This document shows, piece by piece, positions 1-6,505 of a DNA stretch of 11,036 nucleotides. Source of the stretch: Syntrophomonadaceae bacterium (GTDB lineage Bacteria > Bacillota > Dethiobacteria > DTU022). A program made the position numbers and the translations under genes. The stretch is taken from NCBI GenBank assembly GCA_003552365.1, contig PUKR01000182.1:1-11036 (forward strand), written 5' to 3'. Numbering within the stretch: the first letter of the stretch is position 1; each line of letters starts with the position of its first letter. A model generated the notes under the pieces. The model was not told the origin of the DNA. It saw only the letters and a list, made by a program, of their open reading frames with translations, and did not search any database.

Positions 1-2
1 AG

Positions 3-311
3 GTAGTTATTGTTGCTTATGGCTCAACATCACGCTCTGCCCGCAGGGCGGTTATGATGGCCCGTGAGCAGGGTATAAAAGCGGGGCTTTTTCGCCTTAA
101 GACTATCTGGCCGTTTCCTTACGAGCACTTAAAAACAGCAGCTGAGTCAGCCAATCATTTAATTCTTGTCGAAATGAATATGTCTCAATTGGACAGTGAA
201 GTAAGGAGTGCGACACATGGTTTGGATACTAGACTGCATGGTTTGCATCAGAGCAACGGTATGTTAATCACTCCTTACCAAATCTACGACAGTGTAAAAG
301 GGTTGGTGTAA
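3..311 (+). CDS. korA: 2-oxoacid:ferredoxin oxidoreductase, alpha subunit (3' end only)
   Basis: This is the C-terminal end (about 102 residues) of the alpha subunit of a 2-oxoacid:ferredoxin oxidoreductase, a cytoplasmic enzyme that oxidatively decarboxylates 2-oxoacids to acyl-CoA with ferredoxin as electron acceptor. The frame is already open at the window edge and reads VVIVAYGSTSRSARRAV, then a LKTIWPFP stretch. Both are typical of the alpha-subunit C-terminal domain that follows the transketolase-like fold. An internal ATG at 54 is not the true start, because conserved sequence runs upstream of it. The stop (309-311) is one base before the beta-subunit ATG, so the two are translated together. 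Whether the preferred substrate is 2-oxoglutarate (Kor), branched-chain (Vor) or another 2-oxoacid cannot be decided from this fragment. Confidence 0.9.
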   Translation, partial: VVIVAYGSTSRSARRAVMMAREQGIKAGLFRLKTIWPFPYEHLKTAAESANHLILVEMNMSQLDSEVRSATHGLDTRLHGLHQSNGMLITPYQIYDSVKGLV

Positions 312-312
312 A

Positions 313-1140
313 ATGAAAAAGAATAGTTATAAAAAGTATCTACGAACCCATAAATTGCCCCATATCTGGTGTCCCGGTTGTGGGCACGGCATCATCCTGG
401 GCGCGGCTTTGAGGGCCATGGATGAACTGGACCTCGATCCTTATAAAACAGTGGCCGTTACTGCTATAGGTTGTTCCGCCCGTACCAATGCGATCATGAA
501 CTGCAACACGATCCAGACCACGCATGGACGAAGCCTTACTTTTGCCAGTGGGATAAAAATGGTTCGCCCCGATTTGACCGTCCTATTATTTGTCGGTGAC
601 GGTGATGGGGCGGCAATTGGTGGGAATCATCTTATTCATGCCGCCCGGAGGAATGTTGATTTAACTACAATCCTTTTAAACAACAGCATTTACGGGATGA
701 CCGGCGGCCAGTATTCACCCCTGACACCGTATCAAAAAACGGCTTCAACCTCCCCCTATGGCAACCTGGAGCAGGACTTTGATGTTTGCAAGCTTGCCGA
801 TGCAGCAGGAGCCTCGTACGTAGCTAGGGGTATTGCCCATGACCCCAGACATTTAAGCAGATTAATTCGAAATGGCATTGAGCATAAAGGGTTTTCCTTT
901 ATTGAAGCCGTTAGCCATTGTCCCACATATTATGGGCGCAGGAACAAGTTTTCTTCACCTTTTGAAATAATGCGCTGGATTAAAGAAAAATCTGTCAGAG
1001 TGAAACCGGAAAATTATAACTTCAGCCAGGATATGGATGAAGCAATCCCCGTGGGGGTTTTAAGTAAGAGGGACATCCCTGAGTTTACGGATGAATACCG
1101 TAAGCTGGTAGAGAAACTGCAAAAAGGAGATGAAGCTTGA
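313..1140 (+). CDS. korB: 2-oxoacid:ferredoxin oxidoreductase, beta subunit (TPP-binding)
   Basis: The 275-residue beta subunit carries the thiamine diphosphate site and an iron-sulfur cluster; its length is normal for the family. Cys20 and Cys23 in WCPGCGHG, with Cys54 (IGCSARTN) and Cys203 (SHCPTYYG), are the four positions expected to hold the [4Fe-4S] cluster. The TPP/Mg motif begins at GDGDGAAIGG (residues 95-104) and ends at LLNNSIYGMTGGQ (121-133). YGMTGGQ is a hallmark of Kor/Vor-type beta subunits rather than pyruvate-type ones. The gene starts one base after the alpha stop with a GGG-containing purine stretch upstream, and its stop TGA overlaps the gamma-subunit ATG. Family assignment is secure; substrate specificity is inferred only. 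Confidence 0.95.
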   Translation: MKKNSYKKYLRTHKLPHIWCPGCGHGIILGAALRAMDELDLDPYKTVAVTAIGCSARTNAIMNCNTIQTTHGRSLTFASGIKMVRPDLTVLLFVGDGDGAAIGGNHLIHAARRNVDLTTILLNNSIYGMTGGQYSPLTPYQKTASTSPYGNLEQDFDVCKLADAAGASYVARGIAHDPRHLSRLIRNGIEHKGFSFIEAVSHCPTYYGRRNKFSSPFEIMRWIKEKSVRVKPENYNFSQDMDEAIPVGVLSKRDIPEFTDEYRKLVEKLQKGDEA

Positions 1141-1688
1141 TGAATAATAAAGAGCATCAAGTACGGTTGAGTGGATTTGGTGGGCAGGGTATTGTTCTTG
1201 CCGGCATAATACTGGGCGAAGCGGTTTCTCTATATGAAAACAGGTTTGCGGTGCAGTTTCAATCATATGGGCCTGAAGCCAGGGGCGGGGCAAGCAGATC
1301 TGAAGTGGTTATTAGTAATGAAGAGATAGACTTGCTGGAGTTAATAGAACCCGATGTGTTCTTAGCTTTATCTCAACAGGCTTTTGATAAATATATAGGC
1401 GATGCTCATGAAGAAGCTCTGGTTATTGTTGATCCTGATTATGTGAGTAATGTTCCATCTTCATCAAGGAAGGTTTTTGCCGTTCCTGTTTCAAAAATTG
1501 CCCGTGAGCAGATCGGAAAGAATTTAGTTATTAACATGGTAGCCTTGGGAGCTTTAGCCGCAATCACCGGGCTGGTAAGTGTAGATGCCTTGAAAAAGGC
1601 TATTTCTGCAAGGGTTCCGCCGGGAACCGAGGAGATTAACTTAAAGGCAGTCCGGGCAGGGTATGAAAGTGCCCGGGAAATGATCTGA
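1140..1688 (+). CDS. korC: 2-oxoacid:ferredoxin oxidoreductase, gamma subunit
   Basis: The 182-residue gamma subunit completes the oxidoreductase. It has the N-terminal signature LSGFGGQGIV (Gly12, Gly14, Gly15, Gln16, Gly17) and then QSYGPEARGGASRSEVVIS, both diagnostic for the catalytic gamma domain of pyruvate/2-oxoacid ferredoxin oxidoreductases. The ATG at 1140 shares its A with the beta-subunit stop TGA, and AAGGAG at 1124-1129 lies 10 nt upstream. An in-frame TTG at 1137 is also possible but is closer to that site. Coupled translation of the three subunits is likely. No ferredoxin-like delta subunit follows; it may lie upstream of the window or be absent. The next gene is 250 bp away, so the operon probably ends here. 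Confidence 0.93.
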   Translation: MNNKEHQVRLSGFGGQGIVLAGIILGEAVSLYENRFAVQFQSYGPEARGGASRSEVVISNEEIDLLELIEPDVFLALSQQAFDKYIGDAHEEALVIVDPDYVSNVPSSSRKVFAVPVSKIAREQIGKNLVINMVALGALAAITGLVSVDALKKAISARVPPGTEEINLKAVRAGYESAREMI

Positions 1689-1750
1689 AAAGGTTTATCC
1701 GGGGGGAAAATCTATGCAAAACAGCTGTTGTTTGAAAAAGATGAAACGCT

Positions 1751-1787
1751 AGAAATTTCTTGTGCTCCCCTACCCCCGGAGTAGGGG
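1751..1787 (+). other. GC-rich hairpin after korC
   Basis: CCCCTAC (1767-1773) and GTAGGGG (1781-1787) form a perfect 7-bp stem around a 7-nt loop. A 10-bp palindrome, AGAAATTTCT (1751-1760), lies just upstream. The hairpin could end the kor transcript or protect its 3' end. No T-run follows, so it is not a standard intrinsic terminator. Its role is uncertain. Confidence 0.4.
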
Positions 1788-1826
1788 TGGATTATCTGGC
1801 TGGGTACCATATCCAGGGTAAGATCC

Positions 1827-1906
1827 TTATATGAGTGAGCCGTTAGCCTTCGGTAAGAATTTTATATGAGTTGGCAAGTGAGTATTCTTTGCTGTTTTCA
1901 TATAAA
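1827..1906 (+). repeat. TTATATGAGT direct repeats and hairpin upstream of tautomerase gene
   Basis: TTATATGAGT occurs at 1827-1836 and again at 1862-1871, 35 bp apart. The second copy, taken as TTTATATGA (1861-1869), is also perfectly complementary to TCATATAAA (1898-1906). The segment lies 33 to 112 bp before the tautomerase start and could be a regulator site or leader hairpin. It does not match the GGAACAnnGTTCTAT motif found elsewhere in the locus. Nothing else convincing is seen in the 250-bp gap apart from the upstream hairpin and a 12-codon ORF. Confidence 0.35.
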
Positions 1907-1938
1907 GTAAGCTGGTGAAACAAAAGGGAGGTTTGGAA

Positions 1939-2130
1939 ATGCCGATTGTAAATGTAAACATGATTAAAGGAAGAACTTTAGAGCAAAAACGTGAAATGGT
2001 AAAAGAAGTTACTGATTCAATTGTTAAAACCTTGAACTGTGATAAAGATGCTGTAAGGATTATTATTAATGAGATTGATAAAGCAGATATTAGTGTTGGA
2101 GGAGTTTTGCGTTCAGATAAAGAAGCATAA
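1939..2130 (+). CDS. 4-oxalocrotonate tautomerase family protein
   Basis: This 63-codon gene encodes a small tautomerase-superfamily protein; members form oligomers of beta-alpha-beta units and use an N-terminal proline as catalytic base. The ATG at 1939 puts Pro directly after Met, giving MPIVNVNMIKGRT, and GGGAGG (1926-1931) sits 7 nt upstream. An in-frame GTG at 1915 would add eight residues and bury the proline, so it is rejected. Numbering the mature protein from Pro1, Arg11 and Arg39 (VR-III) match the substrate-binding arginines of classical 4-OT, and the DISVGG stretch aligns with its FGIGG loop. The active-site aromatic at position 50 (Phe in classical 4-OT) is Ile here, so the substrate may differ. 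The stop is 69 bp before the next gene, probably in the same operon. Confidence 0.88.
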   Translation: MPIVNVNMIKGRTLEQKREMVKEVTDSIVKTLNCDKDAVRIIINEIDKADISVGGVLRSDKEA

Positions 2131-2199
2131 TTCTCACCGGTTTTATTAATTGCGATAAGATAACCTTCGAGTTTCTTTGCGAAAGGGGGGGGATATACT

Positions 2200-3087
2200 A
2201 TGGATGAAAGAAGACGCGCCGTAAAAGCAGAGAAGCTTATTGCCGGGGCAATTGATATGCACATCCATACGAATCCGGATTTATTCCCCCGTCTGATCAG
2301 CGATATTGAAATGGCCTCTGAAGCAAAGAGTGCCGGGATGGGCGGTATAGTTATTAAAAACCACTTTACGACTACCGCCGACCGGGCTGCGCTAGCCAGC
2401 GAAATCACGGGCTTTCCGGTATTTGGAGGGTTGGTACTTAACAGCCCGGTAGGCGGGTTAAATCCAGAAGCGGTGAGGGTATCTTTAAAGCTAGGGGCGA
2501 AAATTGTTTGGATGCCGACCATTTATGCCGCATATCAGCTTAAAGACCCGGGCGTTGTCAAAATGTTTAATATGGTCGTTGGCCCTGACACAAGAGGGAT
2601 TAACCTTCTTGACCAAAACCTGGGTATAAAAAGCGAAGTCAAAGAAATCCTGGCGCTGATTTGTGAATACCAGGCCATCCTGGCAACGGGCCATATATCA
2701 AAACAGGAAGCCAATCTGCTTGTTGAAGAAGCATTTAACATGGGGGTTAAAAAAATCATCCTTACCCATCCGCTGTCTCCGATGTTTGATTACACAACAG
2801 GTGAAATCCGTGAATTAGTGGAAAAAGGAGTTTCTCTAGTGGAATTTAACGCCCTTGACACCACAGCGGTGGTTAGCAAACCCATCTCAGCAGAATTAAT
2901 TGCAGATACAATAAAGGCGATCGGGGTAAAAAATGCTGTAATGGCCACAGATGGGGGACAAACCATAAACCCCGGCCCGGTGCAAATGATGCTTGATTAT
3001 ATCGATACCATGCTTGGCCTGGGAATATATGAAGAAGATATTAAAATCATGGTCTGCGACAACCCGGCCCGGATACTAGATCAATAG
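2200..3087 (+). CDS. Putative metal-dependent hydrolase, DUF6282/amidohydrolase-like
   Basis: This 295-residue cytoplasmic protein resembles sequences annotated DUF6282 and the wider amidohydrolase/PHP-type metal hydrolases. Likely metal ligands occur in the expected order: D19-M-H21-I-H23 near the N terminus, IVIKNH (Lys53, His55), ATGH (His165), LTHP (His190) and MATDGG (Asp251). This order suggests a TIM-barrel metallohydrolase binding one or two divalent metals. The C terminus (DNPARIL) is like those of amidohydrolases. The ATG at 2200 follows a run of G residues at 2185-2192. The gene lies 69 bp after the tautomerase gene and ends 25 bp from the convergent dctQ stop. The reaction is unknown; hydrolysis or decarboxylation of a small carboxylated compound fits the context but is only an inference. 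The family name comes from recall, not a search. Confidence 0.75.
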   Translation: MDERRRAVKAEKLIAGAIDMHIHTNPDLFPRLISDIEMASEAKSAGMGGIVIKNHFTTTADRAALASEITGFPVFGGLVLNSPVGGLNPEAVRVSLKLGAKIVWMPTIYAAYQLKDPGVVKMFNMVVGPDTRGINLLDQNLGIKSEVKEILALICEYQAILATGHISKQEANLLVEEAFNMGVKKIILTHPLSPMFDYTTGEIRELVEKGVSLVEFNALDTTAVVSKPISAELIADTIKAIGVKNAVMATDGGQTINPGPVQMMLDYIDTMLGLGIYEEDIKIMVCDNPARILDQ

Positions 3088-3112
3088 GCTTTGGCCTCGT
3101 CGTGTTGTAATA

Positions 3113-3625
3113 TTAATTGGCGCTTTCCCCGTTTAAAGGGTTTGCCGATTTTGATAATATACCGGCAAACAACTGCACAGTTTCAATAATTATTCTTACG
3201 CATAAAACAGATAAACCCAGCGGCACCATAGCTCTAATATACCAGTTTAAATATGCTCCCGGTTCCGTTGTTGTATCGCCCAGTACATAGGCCTTCCATG
3301 TTCCATCAACTGTTTGCGTGACAAGAAGTATTAATATTGCTATTTCTATAAGATTGTAAAGTATTTTAACTGAGTTGGATTTTTTCTCATCTAACTTTAA
3401 CAGTAGCAGGGTCATTTTCAGGTGGCCGTCGTCTTTTTGGATATATGAGAGGCCAAGATAGGTAATCCCGACCATCATGAAGCCCACCAGGGCATAGCTG
3501 TCACGAAACAAATGGGGTATTCCGATTCGCGTTGACATTTCTGATGCCATGAAAAATACCATAATTACCAAACAAATCAGGCCTAAATACATGCATGCTT
3601 TTTCTATGTTTTCAAATGTTTTCAT
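3113..3625 (-). CDS. dctQ: TRAP transporter small permease (DctQ family)
   Basis: This 170-residue integral membrane protein is the small permease of a tripartite ATP-independent periplasmic (TRAP) transporter, which uses an ion gradient to import organic acids delivered by a binding protein. Four hydrophobic segments lie at about residues 11-29, 44-63, 88-106 and 128-157. The loop DDGHLKM (about 65-71) follows the second segment, where DctQ proteins have a conserved GH motif. A strong GGAGGTGA site is placed 5 to 12 nt before the ATG at 3625. It lies 79 bp downstream of dctM on the same strand and is probably cotranscribed. This M-then-Q order is the reverse of the commoner P-Q-M arrangement. 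No terminator is visible in the 25 bp before the convergent gene. Confidence 0.85.
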   Translation of the reverse strand: MKTFENIEKACMYLGLICLVIMVFFMASEMSTRIGIPHLFRDSYALVGFMMVGITYLGLSYIQKDDGHLKMTLLLLKLDEKKSNSVKILYNLIEIAILILLVTQTVDGTWKAYVLGDTTTEPGAYLNWYIRAMVPLGLSVLCVRIIIETVQLFAGILSKSANPLNGESAN

Positions 3626-3704
3626 CCCGTCACCTCCTGTAAGATAAAAAACTTGAAATCATCTATTGCTAATAATCTATCATTATCGAATTGCCTTGAA
3701 AAGG

Positions 3705-5018
3705 TTACATCATGGCTGGCAAATACAATGATAAGATTGGAAAAGCAATTAATATAATCAGGGTAATGAGATCAATTAATAAAAATCTGGCTGAGCCCTT
3801 GAAAACAGATTCAAGAGGCACCTCTTTTGGCATAATACCTCCCAGTATAAAACAGTTAATTCCTACTGGAGGTGTGATCATACCCATTTCCACTATCTTT
3901 ATTACAAGTATCCCAAAGTAGAAAGCATGAAAGCCCAGTACTTCAACAGTTGGATACACAACCGGTACTAATATCATAATTAAAGCAAGGGGGGGGATAA
4001 ACATACCAAGAACCAAAAAAACTAAAAGGATGCATAGTAGTATCCCTAAATCCGGCAGTGGCAAATCCAGTAACCAATCAGTAAAAACATAAGGAAGGCG
4101 GCTGTGAGTTAAGAAGCGAACAAAAAACATGGATCCCAGATAAATAATAAATATTGCGCCCGTAGTTTTTACGGTATCAAATATGCTATCAATTATTTTT
4201 TTGAAACTCGCTTTTCTTGTTATAATTCCCAGGACAATCACTGCAAGCGCTCCTGCAGCGCCCGCTTCATTTGGGGTAAAAATTCCAAAATAAATACCTC
4301 CCAGGATAATCACTACCAGGGCGACAATAACCCACGAGTTGGCCATAAGTTTTAGCTCACTCCATATTGAGCCCTTCTTAACGGGTTTGACTGGAGGGAT
4401 GCCTTCCGGGTTCTTCAAAGACCAGACATAGACATAAACAAAATAGATAACTGCTGATAAAATACCGGGAATAATTGCAGCCATGAAAAGTCTTCCTATA
4501 TCGGCATATACAATGTAGCCGAAGATAATGAGGTGAGCGCTGGGAGGGATAAGTGAGGCCAGAGTTCCGGAAGCGGCAATACTGCCTGCAGAAAGGCTGC
4601 GGTCATACCCTGCATTAAGCATTTGCGGCAAAGCTACTTTACCCATAACAGCGGAAGAAGCCATTCCTGAGCCACTTGTTGCAGCAAATATAGCTGAGCC
4701 GGCAACAACAGACATTACCAGCCCACCTCTGAGAGAAGAAAGATACCTTTGAGCTGTTTCAAAAAGTTCTTTGCTATATCCAAAATGATGAACCAGGTTG
4801 CCCATCAGGATAAACAAGGGTATAACAGCCAAACCATAAGAAGCCAGTTCATGGTACGGAAGGCCCCTCACAGTAGAATAAACTAAACCTATGTCGCCTC
4901 GAATTATATAAACGCCCACCAGGCTAACCAGGCTCAAAGCTACCCAAACTTTCATACCGAGAATAATAAGCATAATTAGTATGACTACCCCAATTAAGCC
5001 TATATGTACAGGTTCCAT
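3705..5018 (-). CDS. dctM: TRAP transporter large permease (DctM family)
   Basis: This 437-residue polytopic membrane protein is the large, transport-catalysing permease of a TRAP system; length and hydrophobicity (about 11 to 12 segments) are normal. Family landmarks in order are VIPLFILMGNLV (66-77), TSGSGMASSAVMGKVALPQM (114-133), LIPPSAHLI (156-164), GIFTPNEAGA (245-254) and the C-terminal GMITPPVGIN (379-388). The ATG is preceded by GGAAGGGA-type purines 4 to 11 nt upstream. A palindromic hairpin lies a further 20 bp up, and the candidate IclR operator is 101 bp upstream. The gene is divergent from the iclR-DJ-1-dctP unit that encodes its probable binding protein. Members import C4-dicarboxylates, 2-oxoacids, sialic acids and other organic acids; the substrate here cannot be assigned. 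Confidence 0.92.
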   Translation of the reverse strand: MEPVHIGLIGVVILIMLIILGMKVWVALSLVSLVGVYIIRGDIGLVYSTVRGLPYHELASYGLAVIPLFILMGNLVHHFGYSKELFETAQRYLSSLRGGLVMSVVAGSAIFAATSGSGMASSAVMGKVALPQMLNAGYDRSLSAGSIAASGTLASLIPPSAHLIIFGYIVYADIGRLFMAAIIPGILSAVIYFVYVYVWSLKNPEGIPPVKPVKKGSIWSELKLMANSWVIVALVVIILGGIYFGIFTPNEAGAAGALAVIVLGIITRKASFKKIIDSIFDTVKTTGAIFIIYLGSMFFVRFLTHSRLPYVFTDWLLDLPLPDLGILLCILLVFLVLGMFIPPLALIMILVPVVYPTVEVLGFHAFYFGILVIKIVEMGMITPPVGINCFILGGIMPKEVPLESVFKGSARFLLIDLITLIILIAFPILSLYLPAMM

Positions 5019-5037
5019 TTAATCCCTTCCTTTCCTG

Positions 5038-5059
5038 GTAAGTCAGTTCTTCGACTTAC
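5038..5059 (-). promoter_or_regulatory. Hairpin in the dctM leader
   Basis: GTAAGTC (5038-5044) and GACTTAC (5053-5059) are perfect inverted repeats around an 8-nt loop. The element lies immediately upstream of the dctM Shine-Dalgarno region, so in the mRNA it would be a 7-bp stem just before the ribosome site. It could tune translation or mRNA stability. It could also be a protein-binding palindrome. Confidence 0.4.
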
Positions 5060-5119
5060 TAAACTAGTATCTCGAAAGTCCCTGGTTTTCATAATATTAT
5101 CCACCATGTCCCGAGCTTT

Positions 5120-5134
5120 GGAACACGGTTCTAT
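5120..5134. promoter_or_regulatory. Candidate IclR-family operator upstream of dctM
   Basis: GGAACACGGTTCTAT contains the inverted repeat GAAC-N3-GTTC. Its 15 bases match the site at 6442-6456 upstream of the DJ-1 gene at 13 positions. IclR-family regulators commonly bind short palindromes with GAA/TTC half-sites, and an iclR gene lies between the two copies. On the - strand it starts 10 nt after a plausible -10 (TATTAT, 5150-5145), so binding would block dctM transcription. A weaker alternative -10 (TATAGA) overlaps the site itself. Confidence 0.6.
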
Positions 5135-5144
5135 ATTTTTCTTA

Positions 5145-5173
5145 ATAATAGTTTATTCAATGTAATTAAAGAA
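5145..5173 (-). promoter_or_regulatory. Possible dctM promoter
   Basis: On the - strand, TTCTTT (5173-5168) and TATTAT (5150-5145) are separated by 17 nt. The -10 matches consensus at 5 of 6 positions but the -35 is weak. An overlapping alternative is TTGAAT (5160-5155) with TATAGA (5135-5130) at a 19-nt spacing. Both place the candidate operator within or just after the promoter. The AT-richness of this region makes chance matches likely. Confidence 0.35.
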
Positions 5174-5416
5174 TTTCCTTCCTTAAAAGCTAAATAAATC
5201 TACACCAATTAGCCGATTCGAAACCGTGATTGTGCTATATTTTGATATAATCCAGTTGCCACCCTTCTTTATAGCCACTATAATTAGCTCAACAGTTATT
5301 TATGCGCTCGGTTAATATAAGATTTTAAAAAGCGTACTCAATATAAATTGATGCCATCCCTTATCCTATTGTTTGTGGTCGTTGTGTGGCCAGGCTCTTT
5401 AGCTCATACCCGCATA

Positions 5417-5446
5417 TGACTTAAATAATATTTTTGACTTAAATAT
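5417..5446 (+). repeat. TGACTTAAATA direct repeat upstream of iclR
   Basis: TGACTTAAATA occurs at 5417-5427 and 5435-5445, exactly 18 bp apart, about 95 to 125 bp before the iclR start. A spacing near two helical turns suits a dimeric regulator or autoregulation. ATGACT (5416) and TAAATA (5440) at 18 nt could serve as a weak promoter. The rest of the 520-bp gap between dctM and iclR is AT-rich. It has an isolated TATAAT at 5246-5251 with no good -35, and I see no gene in it. Confidence 0.35.
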
Positions 5447-5539
5447 AAGCTATAAAAGGAACCCTTGAAAAAGAACCATGTGTATATTATTATAAATAAT
5501 GAAAAAATAAAAATAAATATCTGTGCTAATAGGAGCGAG

Positions 5540-6328
5540 ATGGCAATGGATGAAAATGAAGTTAAACATATTAAGTCTGTTGAAAAAGCCATGAAGATAT
5601 TATCCGCTTTTTCCATTGAAGAACCTGAGCTTGGGGTAATCGAATTAAGTAAAAAGGTTGGGCTTTATAAAAGTACTGTTTCCAGGTTCCTCGAAACACT
5701 GCAAACGGAAGATTTTGTTCGCAAAAACCCGGAAACAGGTAAATATAAACTGGGCATGAAATTATTCTTTTTAGGCAAAATTCCGGTTGATCAGTTAGAC
5801 ATATCGCAACATGCAAAACCTTACATGAAACTGTTGTCCGAGAAATATGACGAGACGGTAAGTCTTGCCATATATGATAATGAAAATATTATCAGTATCG
5901 ATAGGATAATGAGCACAAAGCAGCTTGCCATGCGCCCCAGGGGATTAATTGCGCCTTTTCACTGTTCAGGCTTAGGTAAAGCGATAATAGCTTATCTTCC
6001 TGATAAGATAGTAGATAAGCTAATTGAGAAACATGGAATGCCGCCTTACACCAGTAAAACTATAACCGACCCAGAAAAACTAAAAGAGAACCTTAAAGAA
6101 ATAAGAAAAAAAGGATATGCTATTGACGAAGAAGAACATGAAGAATGGCTGAAATGCATAGCTGTGCCTTTGAGAGATTATACCGACGAAGTAATAGGTT
6201 CTATCAGTATATCAATACCTTCGGAAAGGTTAAGTAATGATCTTTTCGATGATATTTTGAGAACAATGCTTGATATAAGGGATAAAGCATCCCGGGATTT
6301 GGGATATAAAAACAGAGTTTTTAAGTAG
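5540..6328 (+). CDS. IclR-family transcriptional regulator
   Basis: This 262-residue DNA-binding regulator has the two-domain IclR layout. The N-terminal winged helix-turn-helix spans about residues 10-75, with VIELSKKVGLYKSTVSRFLE (33-52) as the HTH and a wing leading to KYKLGMKLFFLG. The effector domain follows, with PFHCSGLGKAI (139-149), CIAVPLRD (206-213) and GSISISIP (220-227), all at family-typical positions. The ATG at 5540 is chosen for length; ATG 5546 fits the AGGAG at 5531-5535 slightly better (10-nt spacing against 4). An in-frame TTG at 5465 would add 25 residues unlike the family. It lies between divergent dctM and the DJ-1/dctP genes, so it most likely controls them in response to the substrate or an intermediate. 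A terminator follows the stop. Confidence 0.92.
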   Translation: MAMDENEVKHIKSVEKAMKILSAFSIEEPELGVIELSKKVGLYKSTVSRFLETLQTEDFVRKNPETGKYKLGMKLFFLGKIPVDQLDISQHAKPYMKLLSEKYDETVSLAIYDNENIISIDRIMSTKQLAMRPRGLIAPFHCSGLGKAIIAYLPDKIVDKLIEKHGMPPYTSKTITDPEKLKENLKEIRKKGYAIDEEEHEEWLKCIAVPLRDYTDEVIGSISISIPSERLSNDLFDDILRTMLDIRDKASRDLGYKNRVFK

Positions 6329-6360
6329 ATTCCAGCTTTCTATATCACGCCATAAATACC

Positions 6361-6399
6361 ATGAAGCCTTTTTTATTGGCTTTATTTTTTTAATTTTTT
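6361..6399 (+). terminator. Rho-independent terminator after iclR
   Basis: ATGAAGCC (6361-6368) pairs with GGCTTTAT (6378-6385), giving 8 bp with one G-U pair around a 9-nt T-rich loop. Two T-runs (6384-6391 and 6394-6399) follow. The structure lies 33 bp after the iclR stop and separates iclR transcription from the promoter of the DJ-1 gene. Confidence 0.75.
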
Positions 6400-6402
6400 C
6401 TG

Positions 6403-6431
6403 TTGCAAAGAAGGATTTTGTTGGTTATGAT
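6403..6431 (+). promoter_or_regulatory. Promoter of the DJ-1/PfpI gene
   Basis: TTGCAA (6403-6408) and TATGAT (6426-6431) are separated by exactly 17 nt, matching the sigma-A consensus at 4/6 and 5/6. Transcription would start near 6438. The candidate operator at 6442-6456 would therefore cover the first transcribed bases, a geometry expected for repression. Confidence 0.6.
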
Positions 6432-6441
6432 AGAATAAAAA

Positions 6442-6456
6442 GGAACAGTGTTCTAT
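6442..6456. promoter_or_regulatory. Candidate IclR-family operator upstream of DJ-1/PfpI gene
   Basis: GGAACAGTGTTCTAT holds the perfect 11-bp inverted repeat GAACA-G-TGTTC. It differs from the site at 5120-5134 only at two central bases. It begins 10 nt after the -10 element and ends 49 bp before the GTG start. The repeat of both sequence and promoter geometry is the best evidence that the two divergent units share one regulator. Confidence 0.65.
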
Positions 6457-6505
6457 TTTTGATGTTTTGCAAAAGGATAACGGAAAAATCAATGGAGGTG
6501 TTAAT

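Noticed and set aside
1870..1892. GG/GC elements resembling a sigma-54 promoter (TTGGCAAG and TTTGC) upstream of the tautomerase gene
   Set aside because: The spacing between the GG and GC dinucleotides is about 15 nt, not the 10 nt needed for sigma-54, and no sigma-54 activator is encoded here.
1827..2522. A 231-codon open frame on the - strand across the tautomerase gene and the start of the hydrolase gene
   Set aside because: Its translation is low-complexity Ser/Ile/Leu-rich and resembles no family. Both + strand genes have clear catalytic motifs and ribosome sites, so this is an antisense shadow.
5465..5539. A TTG start that would lengthen the IclR protein by 25 residues
   Set aside because: The added segment is AT-driven (Lys/Ile/Asn-rich) and unlike IclR N termini. 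AGGAG at 5531-5535 supports a start at 5540 or 5546.
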